A stretch of 64,000 nt of DNA, taken from NCBI GenBank assembly GCA_029851415.1, contig CM056743.1, positions 94,152,501-94,216,500 of the forward strand, in the 5' to 3' direction. The stretch is from Eretmocerus hayati (lineage: Eukaryota > Arthropoda > Insecta > Hymenoptera > Aphelinidae). Numbering within the stretch: the stretch's first letter is position 1; each line of letters opens with the position of its first letter. The translations under genes were made by a program, and so were the position numbers. The notes below the pieces were generated by a model that was not told where the DNA came from, searched no databases, and worked only from the letters and a program-made list of their open reading frames with translations. This document shows positions 8,725-18,713 of the stretch, one piece after another.

Positions 8725-10221
8725 AGGACATCGTGTGTGGAGTGTATGGGCGTTTATATGTTCGATATCTAAATTGTGTTCTATGTAAATTTTGCGTGTT
8801 GCGATTGAATACTGTATACCTCCGAGTAACCTTCATTCTACATGAATAAGTCTCGTTATAAATACTACATCATCTCTTATAGTAAAATTAAAGGCGGCCT
8901 TATACAATATAATATATACATATAGTAAATTTATAAATCCACTTATATACGTATATATATACATATATATATATTCTCCAAGGAAAGTTTTTTTTTCAAA
9001 TTTAGAATTTTTTTTTTTTTTTTTTTTTTTAAATTCAAAATGCATGAAGTATCCGTATCATGGCAACCCTATACAACATACATATGTATTATTTATTATC
9101 TATTTATATATTTATTTATTTATTTACTAGACATTATATATATATATATATTCTTTTTTTTCTATTTATGAATTTCCAAATTGTTTGAATTTCAAAATCC
9201 ATTCGAAACAATTCTGTGAAATTACAGGTAAACTAGCCTTTTTTTTTTTTTTTCTTTTGTTAGGTCATCGTGAAAAGAAAAATTCCTGATATTAATTTTA
9301 GATCGTACATCTAAATAATATTACTGCTAATATTATAAACTACAGTCATAACAAATATGATCTGGAGGGAGTGCAGAACATCATTTCCTCCGTATGCTAT
9401 TATGTATGCATATATCATCTTCAAAATTCTACGAAAAGAAAGAGAAAAATTGAATATATATATGTTCTGGAATATTGCACGTTGTCACTTCTGTCGCCAG
9501 CGTTTATACGCGTCACTTGGGTGTTGAGTTATTTCCAATATGCGGCCGAATGGTCAGCATGAGTTATGCGTGATCGACATCGGTCAAGATCTTAAGAATA
9601 GTCTACGTCTTGTGTCGGTAATAAAGATAATTGTGGGTGCAGTTGTGGTGAAACATGTATAAATGAGGGCTGGGAGTAATGAGGTTATTAGTGGTACAAG
9701 GGCTTGAGTCCCAAAGGTAGACTTTGGAATAATGGGGGAGGGGGGGTGGTGTTCATGTTCTTTGTACGATACTTATTTGGGGCGGGTGTTGTGTTTTATC
9801 TGTTTGGATGATACTGGGTGCATTTGGTCTCTTAATTCCAAGCGTATTAGTATTTTCCTAGTATGTGATTTTGTCAAACCGAAATGTTCCTTTGCAATGT
9901 ATAGGGTTTCAAAGGAGGATTCAGAAGGACTATGGAGACCTATGAAGAACCATGGAGAACAGAAATTTGAATCCTTATCATAGATGTTTTAAAACCAGTA
10001 AATTCTGATCCTCTCTGATTTTGATATTAAACAAAAAGGAGTAATGGCTGCGAGTGAAATGTTATCCTGAATTCATGGAGTCACTTTGTGTAGAATCGTT
10101 GAATCTCCGGCGAGCGCCAAATTACAAAGACATGATTTGAGAAATTAAAGATTACGCCACGATACTATTGGAGATTCATTTCTAGACTGTTGATGTGAAA
10201 CCAATAGATGTTGTCTTTATA
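8725..10221. other. Non-coding interior of copy A
   Basis: No convincing gene on the coding strand. About 8880-9330 is very AT-rich with (TA)n and T-runs (for example T-rich at 9007-9030). The plus-strand frame at 9732-9983 has a counterpart in copy B but is antisense to the element and lacks recognisable features, so I do not call it. Confidence 0.5.
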
Positions 10222-11595
10222 TCATTCCGATATTGGTCTGAATTTTCTGGAGGTAGAAAGTGGAAAAGTCGCGAGAGAACTATCACCTAAGGTTTGAGTT
10301 CTCAGTGGTGTATATATCCTGCTAATACTCTGGAGAAGCTTTTTCTTATCGGTTGATGTTAGGAAAGGTTCTGAGCTACCTGTTTTGAGCGACAAATATT
10401 TCGAAAGAAAATATTCGATCAAGCATTTTGAAATAAAATATGGTCGGGGTTTTCCCTGGATCTTTGTTTTGATGGGATTTCTGGAGTATTTATCAGGCGC
10501 TCTTATCGAGTTTACGGATTTTGTGGACGTTGCATTGAGATATTCCATTCTTGTATGGAGGATCGGTTTTTCACTGTCTCTCAGCATCGTTAGGACATTG
10601 GGACGGTTATCATTGTGTCTGACACACTTTGAATTTCTGAGACTAATGCTTATCCTTTCGTAAGAACCGATCTGTGTGCACTGATTTCTAGAATTCAATG
10701 GAAGTTCAGGAGGGTTTCGGGAAGTTTCAGGAAGAGTACCATCACATTGGGGATTAGTCGGTTCTGGTCTATCATCATCGTGATAGAACCTTTCATCTGA
10801 AATGATTTGGGTTTGTTGATCATCTGCCTTAAGCTGCTGGGTGGAGCAAAATTCTTTGGAGGGTTCAAGGAAAGTTTGACTGGTTTGAATTCCTTCTGGT
10901 TGACGTTTCTTATCATCTATGTATTTTGCGTCGAGTATGGCTGTCACTTTTTCGCAAGTGAAAGGAATTGATATGCTACATTCTCTCAAATATTCAAAAA
11001 GTGCATTTCTATCCCGGAAATATTGGAATGGATTTGAAATGAAGAGATGCAAGTCGTTTAGAGTGTTTGGTTTCTGGGTGATGGTCCGGGAGTCCATGAG
11101 AAATGAGACTACGATTTTTAGTTCATTTGGAAGATTTTGAATATATTTCAGTCTTGCGAGCGCGTCTAAATTTCTGTAAAGCTGATGGTAAATTGGATCG
11201 ACAGAAAGGTATGGGTCGGTAAGAAAATTATGACGTGCATCGTTGAGGATTTCATGCAACTGAGTATATACTATCTCAAAATGGTTATAATTTACATTAA
11301 TAATCTGTTGACATAATTTATCAAAAACAGTTGTTCTGATGAAACATTTCAATACGTGTTGATTTATTTCGTCTACGGATGTAAATTTGAAATTTTCAAA
11401 AGCATGAAAGGCTGATCCGGACAGATGATCAAGGATATGACTTATCAAACTTTCATCGAAGTATTGATATGGGGCAATGCATTTTGCTTCGATAACACGA
11501 GCAATGAATTCTACAGGGTTGATGTTGTGTCCGTCGAATGGCACAAGGCACTCCTCAACTGCATCGCGGGGATATTCGAAAATGGGGTCCTTCAT
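10222..11595 (-). CDS. Gag-like protein, copy A
   Basis: This intact minus-strand frame of 457 residues is the first after the 5' LTR and leader, as expected of gag. Residues 1-220 are helical and charged and follow the pattern of insect Gypsy/errantivirus capsid domains: an opening LVPFDGHNINPVEFI, a helix with HILDHLSGSAFHAFENF, and a conserved block around LARLKYIQNLPNELKIVVSF. The remaining half is polar, rich in Ser, Asn, Arg and Pro, without CCHC knuckles, so RNA binding may fall to the basic tail or to the separate Cys-rich ORF. Copy B carries the same gene with one stop. The preserved frame agrees with recent insertion. The Gag identity rests on position and recalled motif shape. Confidence 0.75.
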   Translation of the reverse strand: MKDPIFEYPRDAVEECLVPFDGHNINPVEFIARVIEAKCIAPYQYFDESLISHILDHLSGSAFHAFENFKFTSVDEINQHVLKCFIRTTVFDKLCQQIINVNYNHFEIVYTQLHEILNDARHNFLTDPYLSVDPIYHQLYRNLDALARLKYIQNLPNELKIVVSFLMDSRTITQKPNTLNDLHLFISNPFQYFRDRNALFEYLRECSISIPFTCEKVTAILDAKYIDDKKRQPEGIQTSQTFLEPSKEFCSTQQLKADDQQTQIISDERFYHDDDRPEPTNPQCDGTLPETSRNPPELPLNSRNQCTQIGSYERISISLRNSKCVRHNDNRPNVLTMLRDSEKPILHTRMEYLNATSTKSVNSIRAPDKYSRNPIKTKIQGKPRPYFISKCLIEYFLSKYLSLKTGSSEPFLTSTDKKKLLQSISRIYTPLRTQTLGDSSLATFPLSTSRKFRPISE

Positions 11596-11984
11596 TGTTG
11601 TTGATACGTTAATTCATGGGAGATTCAAATCATTTTATACAGAGAATGGCGAACATTTTTGCGCTGTGGCATCTGCAATGGCTATGATGTCCATAAAAGA
11701 TTCATTTAATCCAGAAGAGAAAAGGCCATTGTTGGTTTGGGAATTTTTTCGTTTTCGGATCGTAATGAGTTATATGTTACACCACTTGGGGTTATGAGCT
11801 ACGAGATATGCGTTACGTGTTACTAGAAGTGATATGTGGAGTCGGGAATTTGATATGACAGAGATTTGTCAGTTTCACAGTACAAGTTCGTCAAGTCAGT
11901 AAGAAGGACAATGTTGCCATATTGCAGAACGATTTTGCAGGATGTAAATTTAGGAGTTGAACAAAGTTAGTGCAACAATATGTT

Positions 11985-12003
11985 CCCCACAAGGGATGCC
12001 AAA
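11985..12003 (-). other. Candidate primer-binding site of copy A
   Basis: Immediately inside the 5' LTR (minus strand) the sequence is TTT then TGGCATCCCTTGTGG, with the TGG expected for pairing to a tRNA 3' CCA end. Copy B keeps the same sequence. I cannot assign the tRNA. Confidence 0.45.
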
Positions 12004-12004
12004 A

Positions 12005-12959
12005 TGTTACGACCGGACCTGATGGGTCCGGGTAACAAATATATTTATTTTAGAGTGGGTTTTTGGACATTGAAGGGCGGACTGCCCTGTTGCACTCACC
12101 TTATTCAAAAATGTAGACAAGTAGACAATGTAGAAAAGTATATATATATATATATATATATATCTATAGTTCAAATTTCGAAAAATGAAATATGCATATT
12201 AATCATCAGGGACAAGGTCAATTTGATTAATAAATATTAATTTGAGAATAATTCGATTTATATGCTAATTTTGAATTGGACAATACAAAGGTAACAATGA
12301 TAGATTTAATATACTAAACATGAATGGTAGATTTTCTTGGACTTACAACTATGTTGATACTAAATTCTACTCGAGGATTCCCAGCTCTGCGGGTCAAAAT
12401 ATCCTGGAGGCTGATAGACAGGTTGATGAGCTCGTTCTCGGGATGACGCCGGAGATACGCGGCGGGATTCAGTCGACTCAGTCTCTCACTTAGAAATTTA
12501 CTTTGTCGTGCTCAACACTTGGGTAAAATCTGCGCGTGAGTTTAAGAGTAACGTTTCAAGACTGATCGATTAACTGCTGTTGACACTCAATTTTTATAGC
12601 TTTGTGGTTATGAAATTTGACCTGTTCTTTTTTGGCCGTGCACGTAACTCGGAGTTACTGTGGGTTACGCGCACGGCGACAACAATGCGCTGAATCAACC
12701 TGTCTTCATAATTCTGATTGCTTAATTGAATAGAGGTTACTCAAAAGACAAGCAATCCTCAATCGCAACTCAGCAATTCACAACTTCTTTGGGTAATCGG
12801 GTCACCACAAGTGCCAATGCGCTGAATCAACCTGTCTTCATAATTCTGATTGCTTAATTAAATAGAGGTTACTCAAAAGACAAGCAATCCTCAATCGCAA
12901 CTCAGCAATTCACAACTTCTTTGGGTAATCGGGTCACCCGGGGATGGCGGGACGCCACA
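12005..12959 (-). repeat. 5' LTR of copy A
   Basis: 955 bases, same ends as the partner LTR. The only differences I see are a longer TA tract near 12139-12163 and a G for A at about 12688. AGTG follows at 12960-12963, matching AGTG at 6984-6987. Confidence 0.9.
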
Positions 12960-13816
12960 AGTGAAAAGTCTTGGAGAAGCCGAGCTCCCCGAGCAGTCTG
13001 TCAGCAACAAATTCCATATACTGGCTCATGAGTTTGACGTTCATACCAATCAATGACACTGGCAGTGCATCAGTGAGAAAATTCAGTTCGATCTTCACTG
13101 CATCCAGAATAATCTCTTTCACTCGCTCTTCCGATGGTTTCCGCACAATATAGGAAAAGAGCAGGCATGCGAAATCACAATGCAATCCTTCATCACGTGA
13201 AATTAATTCGTTTGAGAATGAGAGTCCAGGTAGTAGAGATCTGCTTTTCAGCCAATAGATGCTTGCAAAACTGCCGCTGGAAAAAATTCCCTCTACAGCG
13301 GCGAATGCGACAAGCCGCTCAGCAAAAGTCACGGATTTGTCATCAATCCACTTTAAAGCCCATTCTGCTTTGAGGGTGACACATGGGAGATTCTTGATAG
13401 CGTTGAATAGAAACAGCTCCCTCTCGGGATCGCGTATGTAAGTATCAATAAGGAGAGCGTACATTTCAGAATGTACGTTCTCCATAGCAATTTGAAATCC
13501 ATAAAATGATCGGGCCTCGGGTATTTGTACTTGCTGTGAAAAGTTCAATAGTAGGTTCTCATTGACGATCCCGTCAGATGCTGCAAAAAATGCAAGAACG
13601 TGAGATATAAAATGCTGTTCAGAATCGTTGAGCTTTTCCCAATCGCTCAAGTCTTTTGATAAATCCACTTCTTCGGCTGTCCAGAATGACGCCTCGGCCT
13701 TCTTATACATTTTCCAGATCTCTGGCCATTTAATTGGGAAAAGGACAAACCGGTCTGGGTTGTCCTTTAACAATGGCTCATCTTCGTCGTAAAAATTGAT
13801 ACTCATATTGAGAGTG

Positions 13817-14056
13817 CTATGTGATGATAGGAGTTGAGAGAGCCCACAAAATAACTTGGAAAAACGGCTTTAGTGTGAAATAGAAACTATGCTTTATACG
13901 AGTCTGCTGCAAGAGAGTTACTGGTGAGCCTTTAGAAATGCATGGAAAATATAAGGCTCTAAGGGGGGCACAAGTTTCTATGATGCAGGATTCGTGCTTC
14001 GATGCATATGAGTGTGGAAAAACAATGAGAAGAGCTGACAGGTAAAGTGCTCGCAT
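13817..14056 (-). CDS. Small putative secreted protein
   Basis: The minus-strand frame has ATGs at 14080 and 14056. The shared core promoter predicts transcription from 14074, inside the codons after the first ATG, so 14056 is the likely start with an 18-base leader. The 79-residue product begins [18 protein letters not shown], a typical signal peptide, followed by a Cys-containing segment ([11 protein letters not shown]). A pyrimidine-rich CTTGCAG at about 13910 could be a splice acceptor, so the C-terminal 30 residues are uncertain. The stop is only 10 bases before the reductase ATG. I recognise no family. Promoter and position make it part of the viral-type cluster; secretion is an inference from the N-terminus. 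Confidence 0.5.
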   Translation of the reverse strand: MRALYLSALLIVFPHSYASKHESCIIETCAPLRALYFPCISKGSPVTLLQQTRIKHSFYFTLKPFFQVILWALSTPIIT

Positions 14057-14071
14057 GACTATGACTGGTCT

Positions 14072-14107
14072 ACTGAACATATGCTTTGAACGACTTGGGA
14101 TAATATA
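14072..14107 (-). promoter_or_regulatory. Core promoter of the secreted-protein gene (minus strand)
   Basis: On the minus strand TATATTAT begins at 14107 and TCAGT has its A at 14074, again 33 bases apart. This extends the cluster's promoter pattern to genes beyond the retrotransposon insertion and decides the start codon at 14056. Confidence 0.6.
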
Positions 14108-14314
14108 TGGAAAGAGGGAGTTGGAAAGAATATTCTATGTTGTGAAAATGATGAATATTCATTAAAAATTCATATTTTAAACGTTACATATGTTTTTCTC
14201 TTGCGTACATAAAGAGAAATTATTCTAGGGAATATTAAATATACAGCTTTTTTACCATACATTGGAATAAAGAAAAAGTTGAGTGGAAAACCCGTTAAGC
14301 AAAAGTAGGCGACT

Positions 14315-14800
14315 CTAGTCGCGTGAAATTCCGTGGACAAAGTCCAAATGAAGAATATTGAAATTCCTTATAATGTCGTATATTTCTTGGAAATTACCAC
14401 GGTAAATAAAGAACTCTGTTACGGAGGAATGATGATGTCCAGAGTAATCAATTTCGATTGGCGATTCACAATATCGACGAGCACCAAATAATTGGAGCTC
14501 ATCGCGATCATCAACGTTTTGGAGCTTGAAAATTATGATAAAAGTCATGAAGTTCCCCGTTGTCAGGACGCCAATAACGTCCTGTAGGCATTCGACGAAA
14601 TATGCGACATTACGTGGGGAAGCTAGGTGTCTCATGCCGAGACGCGCCCACCATAAGTTCATCAGGAAAATTTGCTGGACTGTGAATGAGAGAGAGAAAG
14701 AGAGAGATGTAGATAGTTGATATAACGTGACAATAGAGGGTAGAAAAGATTAATTTTAAATTTGTTACTCACAGAGTTGGTGCTCGTTTTGTTGATACAT
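14315..14800 (-). CDS. Small two-exon gene of unknown function (upstream of the reductase)
   Basis: Exon 1 is 14800-14773 (ATG, 28 bases, starting MYQQNEHQL) and ends at a consensus GTGAGT donor. The intron, 14772-14680, is 93 bases with a long CT-rich tract and CACAG acceptor. Exon 2 runs 14679-14315 and stays in phase, giving a protein of about 130 residues with NFMTFIIIFKLQNVDD and DIIRNFNILHLDF. The splice signals are strong and the junction phase is consistent. No family is recognised; the protein is not membrane-like overall. It shares its architecture with the gene at 6800-6377, on the other side of the reductase gene, and may be a distant paralogue. Introns in a DNA-virus-derived cluster suggest either viral splicing or long residence in a host nucleus. 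Confidence 0.55.
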
Positions 14801-15420
14801 TTTTTCTGTGGAGAAATATATGTGGAGATCTGAAACTGCTGTGGAACACGTTTACTTCACTCACGACAAAGTTGTATACTAAAGTCGAACATGCAGAACA
14901 TTCGTATTTTTGCTTAAAGATACAGAATATTTCTCCCATTATTAAATATAATTGACTCAAATTTGAAATGTCTGGGTCGGGGTGGGGAAAAAAGTTCTTT
15001 TTCGAAAAGGTGAGCGAAGGCACAGGTGCAAAAAAAAAACGTGGTGGTGCAGAAACAGCGGATCGAGAGAAGTTGCTCGACCGGTGTTTGCAGAAATTAT
15101 TTCAAAAAAAGTTCTCTGCGAAGTGAAGATACATTTTGAGCGAAGAATCGATAAATAGCTGGCTCGGGTAGAGAGCAACGGGCTTGACCGCTGCTCGCAG
15201 GAAATAATATTTCGAGCGAAGGCCAGGTATGAGAGAGAGAGGACTGAAGTATAGGCAGCGCGAAGGAGAGAGAGAGAGAGTAGCTGAAAGAGTGAAAGGA
15301 CTATGCTGCTCATCTCTCAAAAATATGAGCTCGGAATTCCTCAAATATTATTGATGGATATGTGTGCGGGCCAATCCCGTTATGCCGAGCACGGAGAAGA
15401 GCAGTTGCCTATCCTCCCAA
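14801..15420. other. Intergenic region, no clear gene
   Basis: This region contains GA-rich microsatellite-like runs (about 15230-15290) and frames without recognisable features on either strand. The minus-strand hydrophobic frames at about 14957-15344 read through CT-rich low-complexity sequence and are not called. Confidence 0.4.
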
Positions 15421-15645
15421 TGTATTTCGTGAGGATCCGCGGGCAATGATATTCTTATGGACGGGAGTGAAGAACAGAGCTCGGAGTACAGTTTGCCATA
15501 CAAAGATCCGCGCGCAATGGGGGGAAAATGAGAGGCGAGCGCGGATGAGTGGAAAAAGCATGATATGCAGTTTCCTATGCTTGCAATGCATTCGTCAGGA
15601 TCCGCGCGCAATGCTTTTCTTATGGGGAAAAGTGAGAAAAAGGTG
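15421..15645. repeat. Short direct duplication
   Basis: A segment with GAGGATCCGCGGGCAATG near 15431-15449 recurs as CAGGATCCGCGCGCAATG near 15596-15613, and a partial third copy (AAGATCCGCGCGCAATGG) lies near 15502. The plus-strand frame across it (15362-15715) is probably a by-product of the duplication. Confidence 0.45.
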
Positions 15646-15719
15646 TGACCTACTCGCTTTCCCCCGCTCTCTTACCCTACTACTAAGTTTATTGATTGTC
15701 TATACCGAAATCTGAGTGA

Positions 15720-17210
15720 GGAATGATGCCAGAATCGTATAATAGTGTATGTCAAGGGGCACAACTGTGTTAAAAATGCAAGCACGCTAAAACCAAGTTT
15801 CATACTCTTGTAAATTCTCAACTTTATCATCAGACTATCTGCTCAGAGTTTTATCACATTCACTGTATGATGGAAATACATTGGATTCATCAAGAATAAA
15901 TGAACCTATTCAATCATCAGGATGAATGGATCCATCCATGCATCAGTCGAATAATTTATGGTTATTTTTTTGCTCAGTGCAATCTGAGCCTTGCTGTTGT
16001 AGTAACATCCTCGAATAATCCTGCCATATCTCATCTTGAATCTGTTAGCAATCTTGATTCTGAGCGATCTTTGTAAGGTTCAAGGGTTGATACTAGAGGA
16101 TTTCATAGTGAAATCCGAAAAGTATGACTCGTACATATCCCATCAATATTTCATTGACAATTTTTCACGCTTACAATTTTTGAAAGGTTTCTCAGAGCTT
16201 CTAAAGAAATTCTAGTGTCTCATTCTAAAAGTACAATTTCCAAAAATGTCTGCAATACTTCAAATATATAAAGTTTCAGCAATCTTGCTTTGAAAAATTT
16301 TGGAGCATCACCAGGAAGTTTTTCGGAAGGTTCCTTCAAGGACCGTCTTTGTGAAGAGTTTCCAGAATATTCTTGAAACGTTCCCGAACTAACTCTGAAA
16401 CGTTTCTAGAATGTTTCTGGAAGATTTTGCTGCAATATTCCAGGTATATAACTCGCAAACATTTCTGTTATATATGGCACAAAGATTTTCCAGCAACCTC
16501 GCATCTAAAACTTTTTTGCAAGGTACCTGGAAGCTTTTCGAGAGAGTCTTGAAAAGTTTCTGAGAGCTTTCTCGAAGGTATTCAGTATATTCCGAACATT
16601 ACCAAATAATCAATTACAGCTATTTCTGCAATTTTCCTCTGCACAACAATCAGCATTTTGAAGTAAGGACTTTGAGAGGTTTTTCGGGAGGTTTCCTGAA
16701 GAAATTCTTAGAGGTTTCTGAAACATCTTGTTGCAACATTTCAAGAGTATCATTTTCACGTAATCCTGCAATACTCCATATACACAAATCTTCATCGATC
16801 TTTCCATGCAACATTTTTGAAAGATCGCTGCAAGCTCTTTGGAAGGCTCCTGAAAGCTTTTTGGGAAGTTTCTGAAAGACTTCGAGACCATTCCAGAACA
16901 TTTCCGCGATGTTTCTTTAATGATCCAGGGAAACTTTGGTGCAATATTCCAAGAGTATGATCCCGAATCGTTTCTGCAATACTGCACAATTATTTCCCAG
17001 CAATATTGCGTCGAGTGATTTCTGGAAAGTTCCCGGAAGCTTTCCGAGAGATCTTCGGAAGGTCTCTGAGAGCTGCCTCGAAGATTTTTTCAGAGCGATA
17101 CCCCAAACTGTGACTTAAAATTCCCCATCAAGATTGCCTTGACAATTTTTCAACAACCTCACGCTCGAAAATTTCGGGAGGTTTCTTGGAATTTCCAGAA
17201 ATATTACTGT
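15720..17210. repeat. Degenerate tandem repeat, roughly 210-260-base period
   Basis: Recurring blocks such as GCAATATTCCAGGTATAT, GCAACATTTCAAGAGTATC and GCAATATTCCAAGAGTATGA, each followed by TTTCTGCAATAC-like and GAAAGTTTC-like strings, mark an old satellite. Frames on both strands here (for example 16987-16610) simply reflect the repeat. No gene is seen. Confidence 0.5.
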
Positions 17211-17958
17211 TGTTATGACCGGACCTGATGGGTCCGGGTAACAAATATATTTATTTTAGAGTGGGTTTTTTGGACATTGAAGGGCGGCCTGCCCTGTTGC
17301 ACTCACCTTATTAAAAAATGTAGACAAGTAGACAATGTAGAAAAGTATGTCAATTTAATTAATAAATATTAATTTGAGAATAATTCGATTTATATGCTAA
17401 TTTTGAATTGGACAATACAAAGGTAACAACGATAGATTTAATATACTAAACATGAATGGTAGATTTTCTTAGAGTTACAATTATGTTGATACTAAATTCT
17501 ACTCGAGGATTCCCAGCTCTGCGGGTCAAGATATCCTGGAGGCTGATAGACAGGTTGATTAGCTCGTTCTCGGGATGACGCCGGAGATGCGCGGCGGGAT
17601 TCAGTCGACTCAGTTTCTCACTTAGAAATTCACTTTGTCGTGCTCAACACTTGGGTAAAATCTGCGTGTGAGTTTAAGAGTTACGTTTCAAGACTGATCC
17701 ATCAACTGCTGTTGACACTCAATTTTTATAGCTTTGTGGTTATGAAATTTTGACCCGGTTTTTTGGCCGTGCGTGTAACTCGGAGTTACTGTGGGTTACG
17801 CGCACGGCGACAACAATGCGCTCAATCAACCTGTCTTCATAATTCTGATTGCTTCATTAAATAGAGGTTACTCAAAAGACAAGCAATCCTCAATCGCAAC
17901 TCAGCAATTCACAACTTCTTTGGGTAATTGGGTCACCTCGGGATGGCGGGATGCCACA
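17211..17958 (-). repeat. 3' LTR of copy B (short form)
   Basis: 748 bases. Compared with copy A it has only one of the two internal duplicate units and lacks the TA tract and following segment after GTAGAAAAGTAT. It keeps the terminal hairpin (TGTTATGACCGGACC with GGTCCGG). Confidence 0.85.
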
Positions 17959-18043
17959 TCTCCCCCCCCCCCCTAGACCATTCCCGTCCCGGGAATGCAT
18001 CCAGCAGGGGCGCCGTGGTCCAACCTCGCAATGACCCGATTAC

Positions 18044-18713
18044 TCAAAGCTGTAAAGATGTATTTTGTGTCATGCGTTTAATGTGATTCTTACAACTTTT
18101 GCATTGGAAAGTTCTTACATTGTTCTTCCTCAGGCATGAAATATCCGCCCTGGCTTTGCTGCAGGTTCTGCATTTTGCCCATCTAGTCGGCGATCTCGCG
18201 TGAGCATGCTTGCACAAATAGCACCAACTTTTACTTGTTTCACCTGCCTTTTTCCGTTCCCCATATATTCTGGCTCGTATCCTATTTTGTTGTCTTTTCC
18301 GAATTTTTTTTTGAATCGTTAATATCAAAATTCATGCCATTTTCCCTCGATGTAGCTGGCATTAAATCTCCTTTTTCACGTTCTGTGGCTCCTTCATTTT
18401 TGGTGTAACTTGAACTTGATTTCTGACCTGAGAAATCGAATGAAATTAAATTTTCGCTCACTTCTGCCTCGGGTTCAGCAGATATGAGCTCATAATGTGG
18501 TCCTGGTACGAGTGTGATCCATTGATCTTGCGGCAGTGATACATCACTAATTACTTCGATGGAAGGCTTCCCATTTAATGATGAGGCTCTTTGCTCGATG
18601 TCTGGAGTCGAGCTAAAAATGGGTAATTGCACGTCCAGTAGTTCATTCCCCTGTTGATGATTTATTTGATTCTCCGTTATGCATGACGGGCTTGATGATG
18701 AGATATATACCAA
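18044..18713 (-). pseudogene. Cys-rich second ORF of copy B, split at an A-tract
   Basis: Minus-strand frames 18713-18282 and 18328-18044 overlap in different phases around a run of 9 A at about 18306-18314. The N-terminal part is acidic and Ser-rich, with an Ile/Val-rich core (EVISDVSLPQDQWITLVPG) not visible in copy A. The C-terminal part is basic and then carries the same Cys/His pattern (CKHAHARS, CRTCSKARADISC, CKSC) as copy A. Conservation of the Cys positions in both copies supports a real zinc-binding-type domain. The phase difference at the A-tract is not the same in the two copies, arguing for homopolymer decay. The role in the element is unknown; it may complement a Gag that lacks zinc knuckles. 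Confidence 0.5.

Larger units (their letters stand above)
6988..12959 (-). mobile_element. Gag-only LTR retrotransposon, copy A (non-autonomous, young)
   Basis: Direct repeats of 949 and 955 bases bound the element, with TG...CA ends and a 4-bp target duplication AGTG. By eye the LTRs differ by one substitution and a TA-repeat length change, so insertion is recent. The coding strand is minus: the 5' LTR is 12959-12005, then a candidate primer site, gag (11595-10222), a Cys-rich ORF (8724-8018) and a polypurine tract against the 3' LTR. No protease, reverse transcriptase or integrase is present, so mobilisation must depend on enzymes from another element. It interrupts the reductase gene. Confidence 0.92.
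6847..13806 (-). pseudogene. Ribonucleotide reductase small subunit gene, split by an LTR retrotransposon
   Basis: The R2 subunit makes the tyrosyl radical for deoxyribonucleotide synthesis. The 5' part (13806-12964) starts with an acidic N-terminus and carries R2 landmarks: [16 protein letters not shown] (first iron ligand Asp), [11 protein letters not shown], the E..H ligand pair in [15 protein letters not shown], and [10 protein letters not shown] with the Glu and His ligands. The 3' part (6987-6847) has [18 protein letters not shown] and the acidic/aromatic tail that docks to R1. The breakpoints carry the same AGTG (12960-12963 and 6984-6987), and the frame continues exactly in phase to the stop at 6847. 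The coding total is about 327 codons, intronless, short at the N-terminus relative to animal R2. No other lesion is seen, so the gene was open until a recent insertion. Viral capture is more likely than a host gene; this is an inference. Confidence 0.88.

Noticed and set aside
9732..9983. Plus-strand ORF shared by copies A and B
   Set aside because: It is antisense to the element's genes, and its conservation is explained by the copies being recent relatives.
12964..13806. Reductase as the host insect's own gene
   Set aside because: It is intronless, lacks the long N-terminus usual in animal R2 and lies inside a viral-type cluster; still only an inference until a tree is made.
15362..15715. 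Plus-strand ORF of 117 codons
   Set aside because: It contains an internal direct duplication and no recognisable features; treated as repeat sequence.
16610..16987. Minus-strand ORFs with Phe/Pro/Ser-rich repeats
   Set aside because: They read through a degenerate satellite; several overlapping frames on both strands look alike.
1..17210. DNA polymerase B or packaging ATPase of the adintovirus-like cluster
   Set aside because: No frame with polymerase or Walker-type motifs was found; they may lie before position 1 or have been lost.
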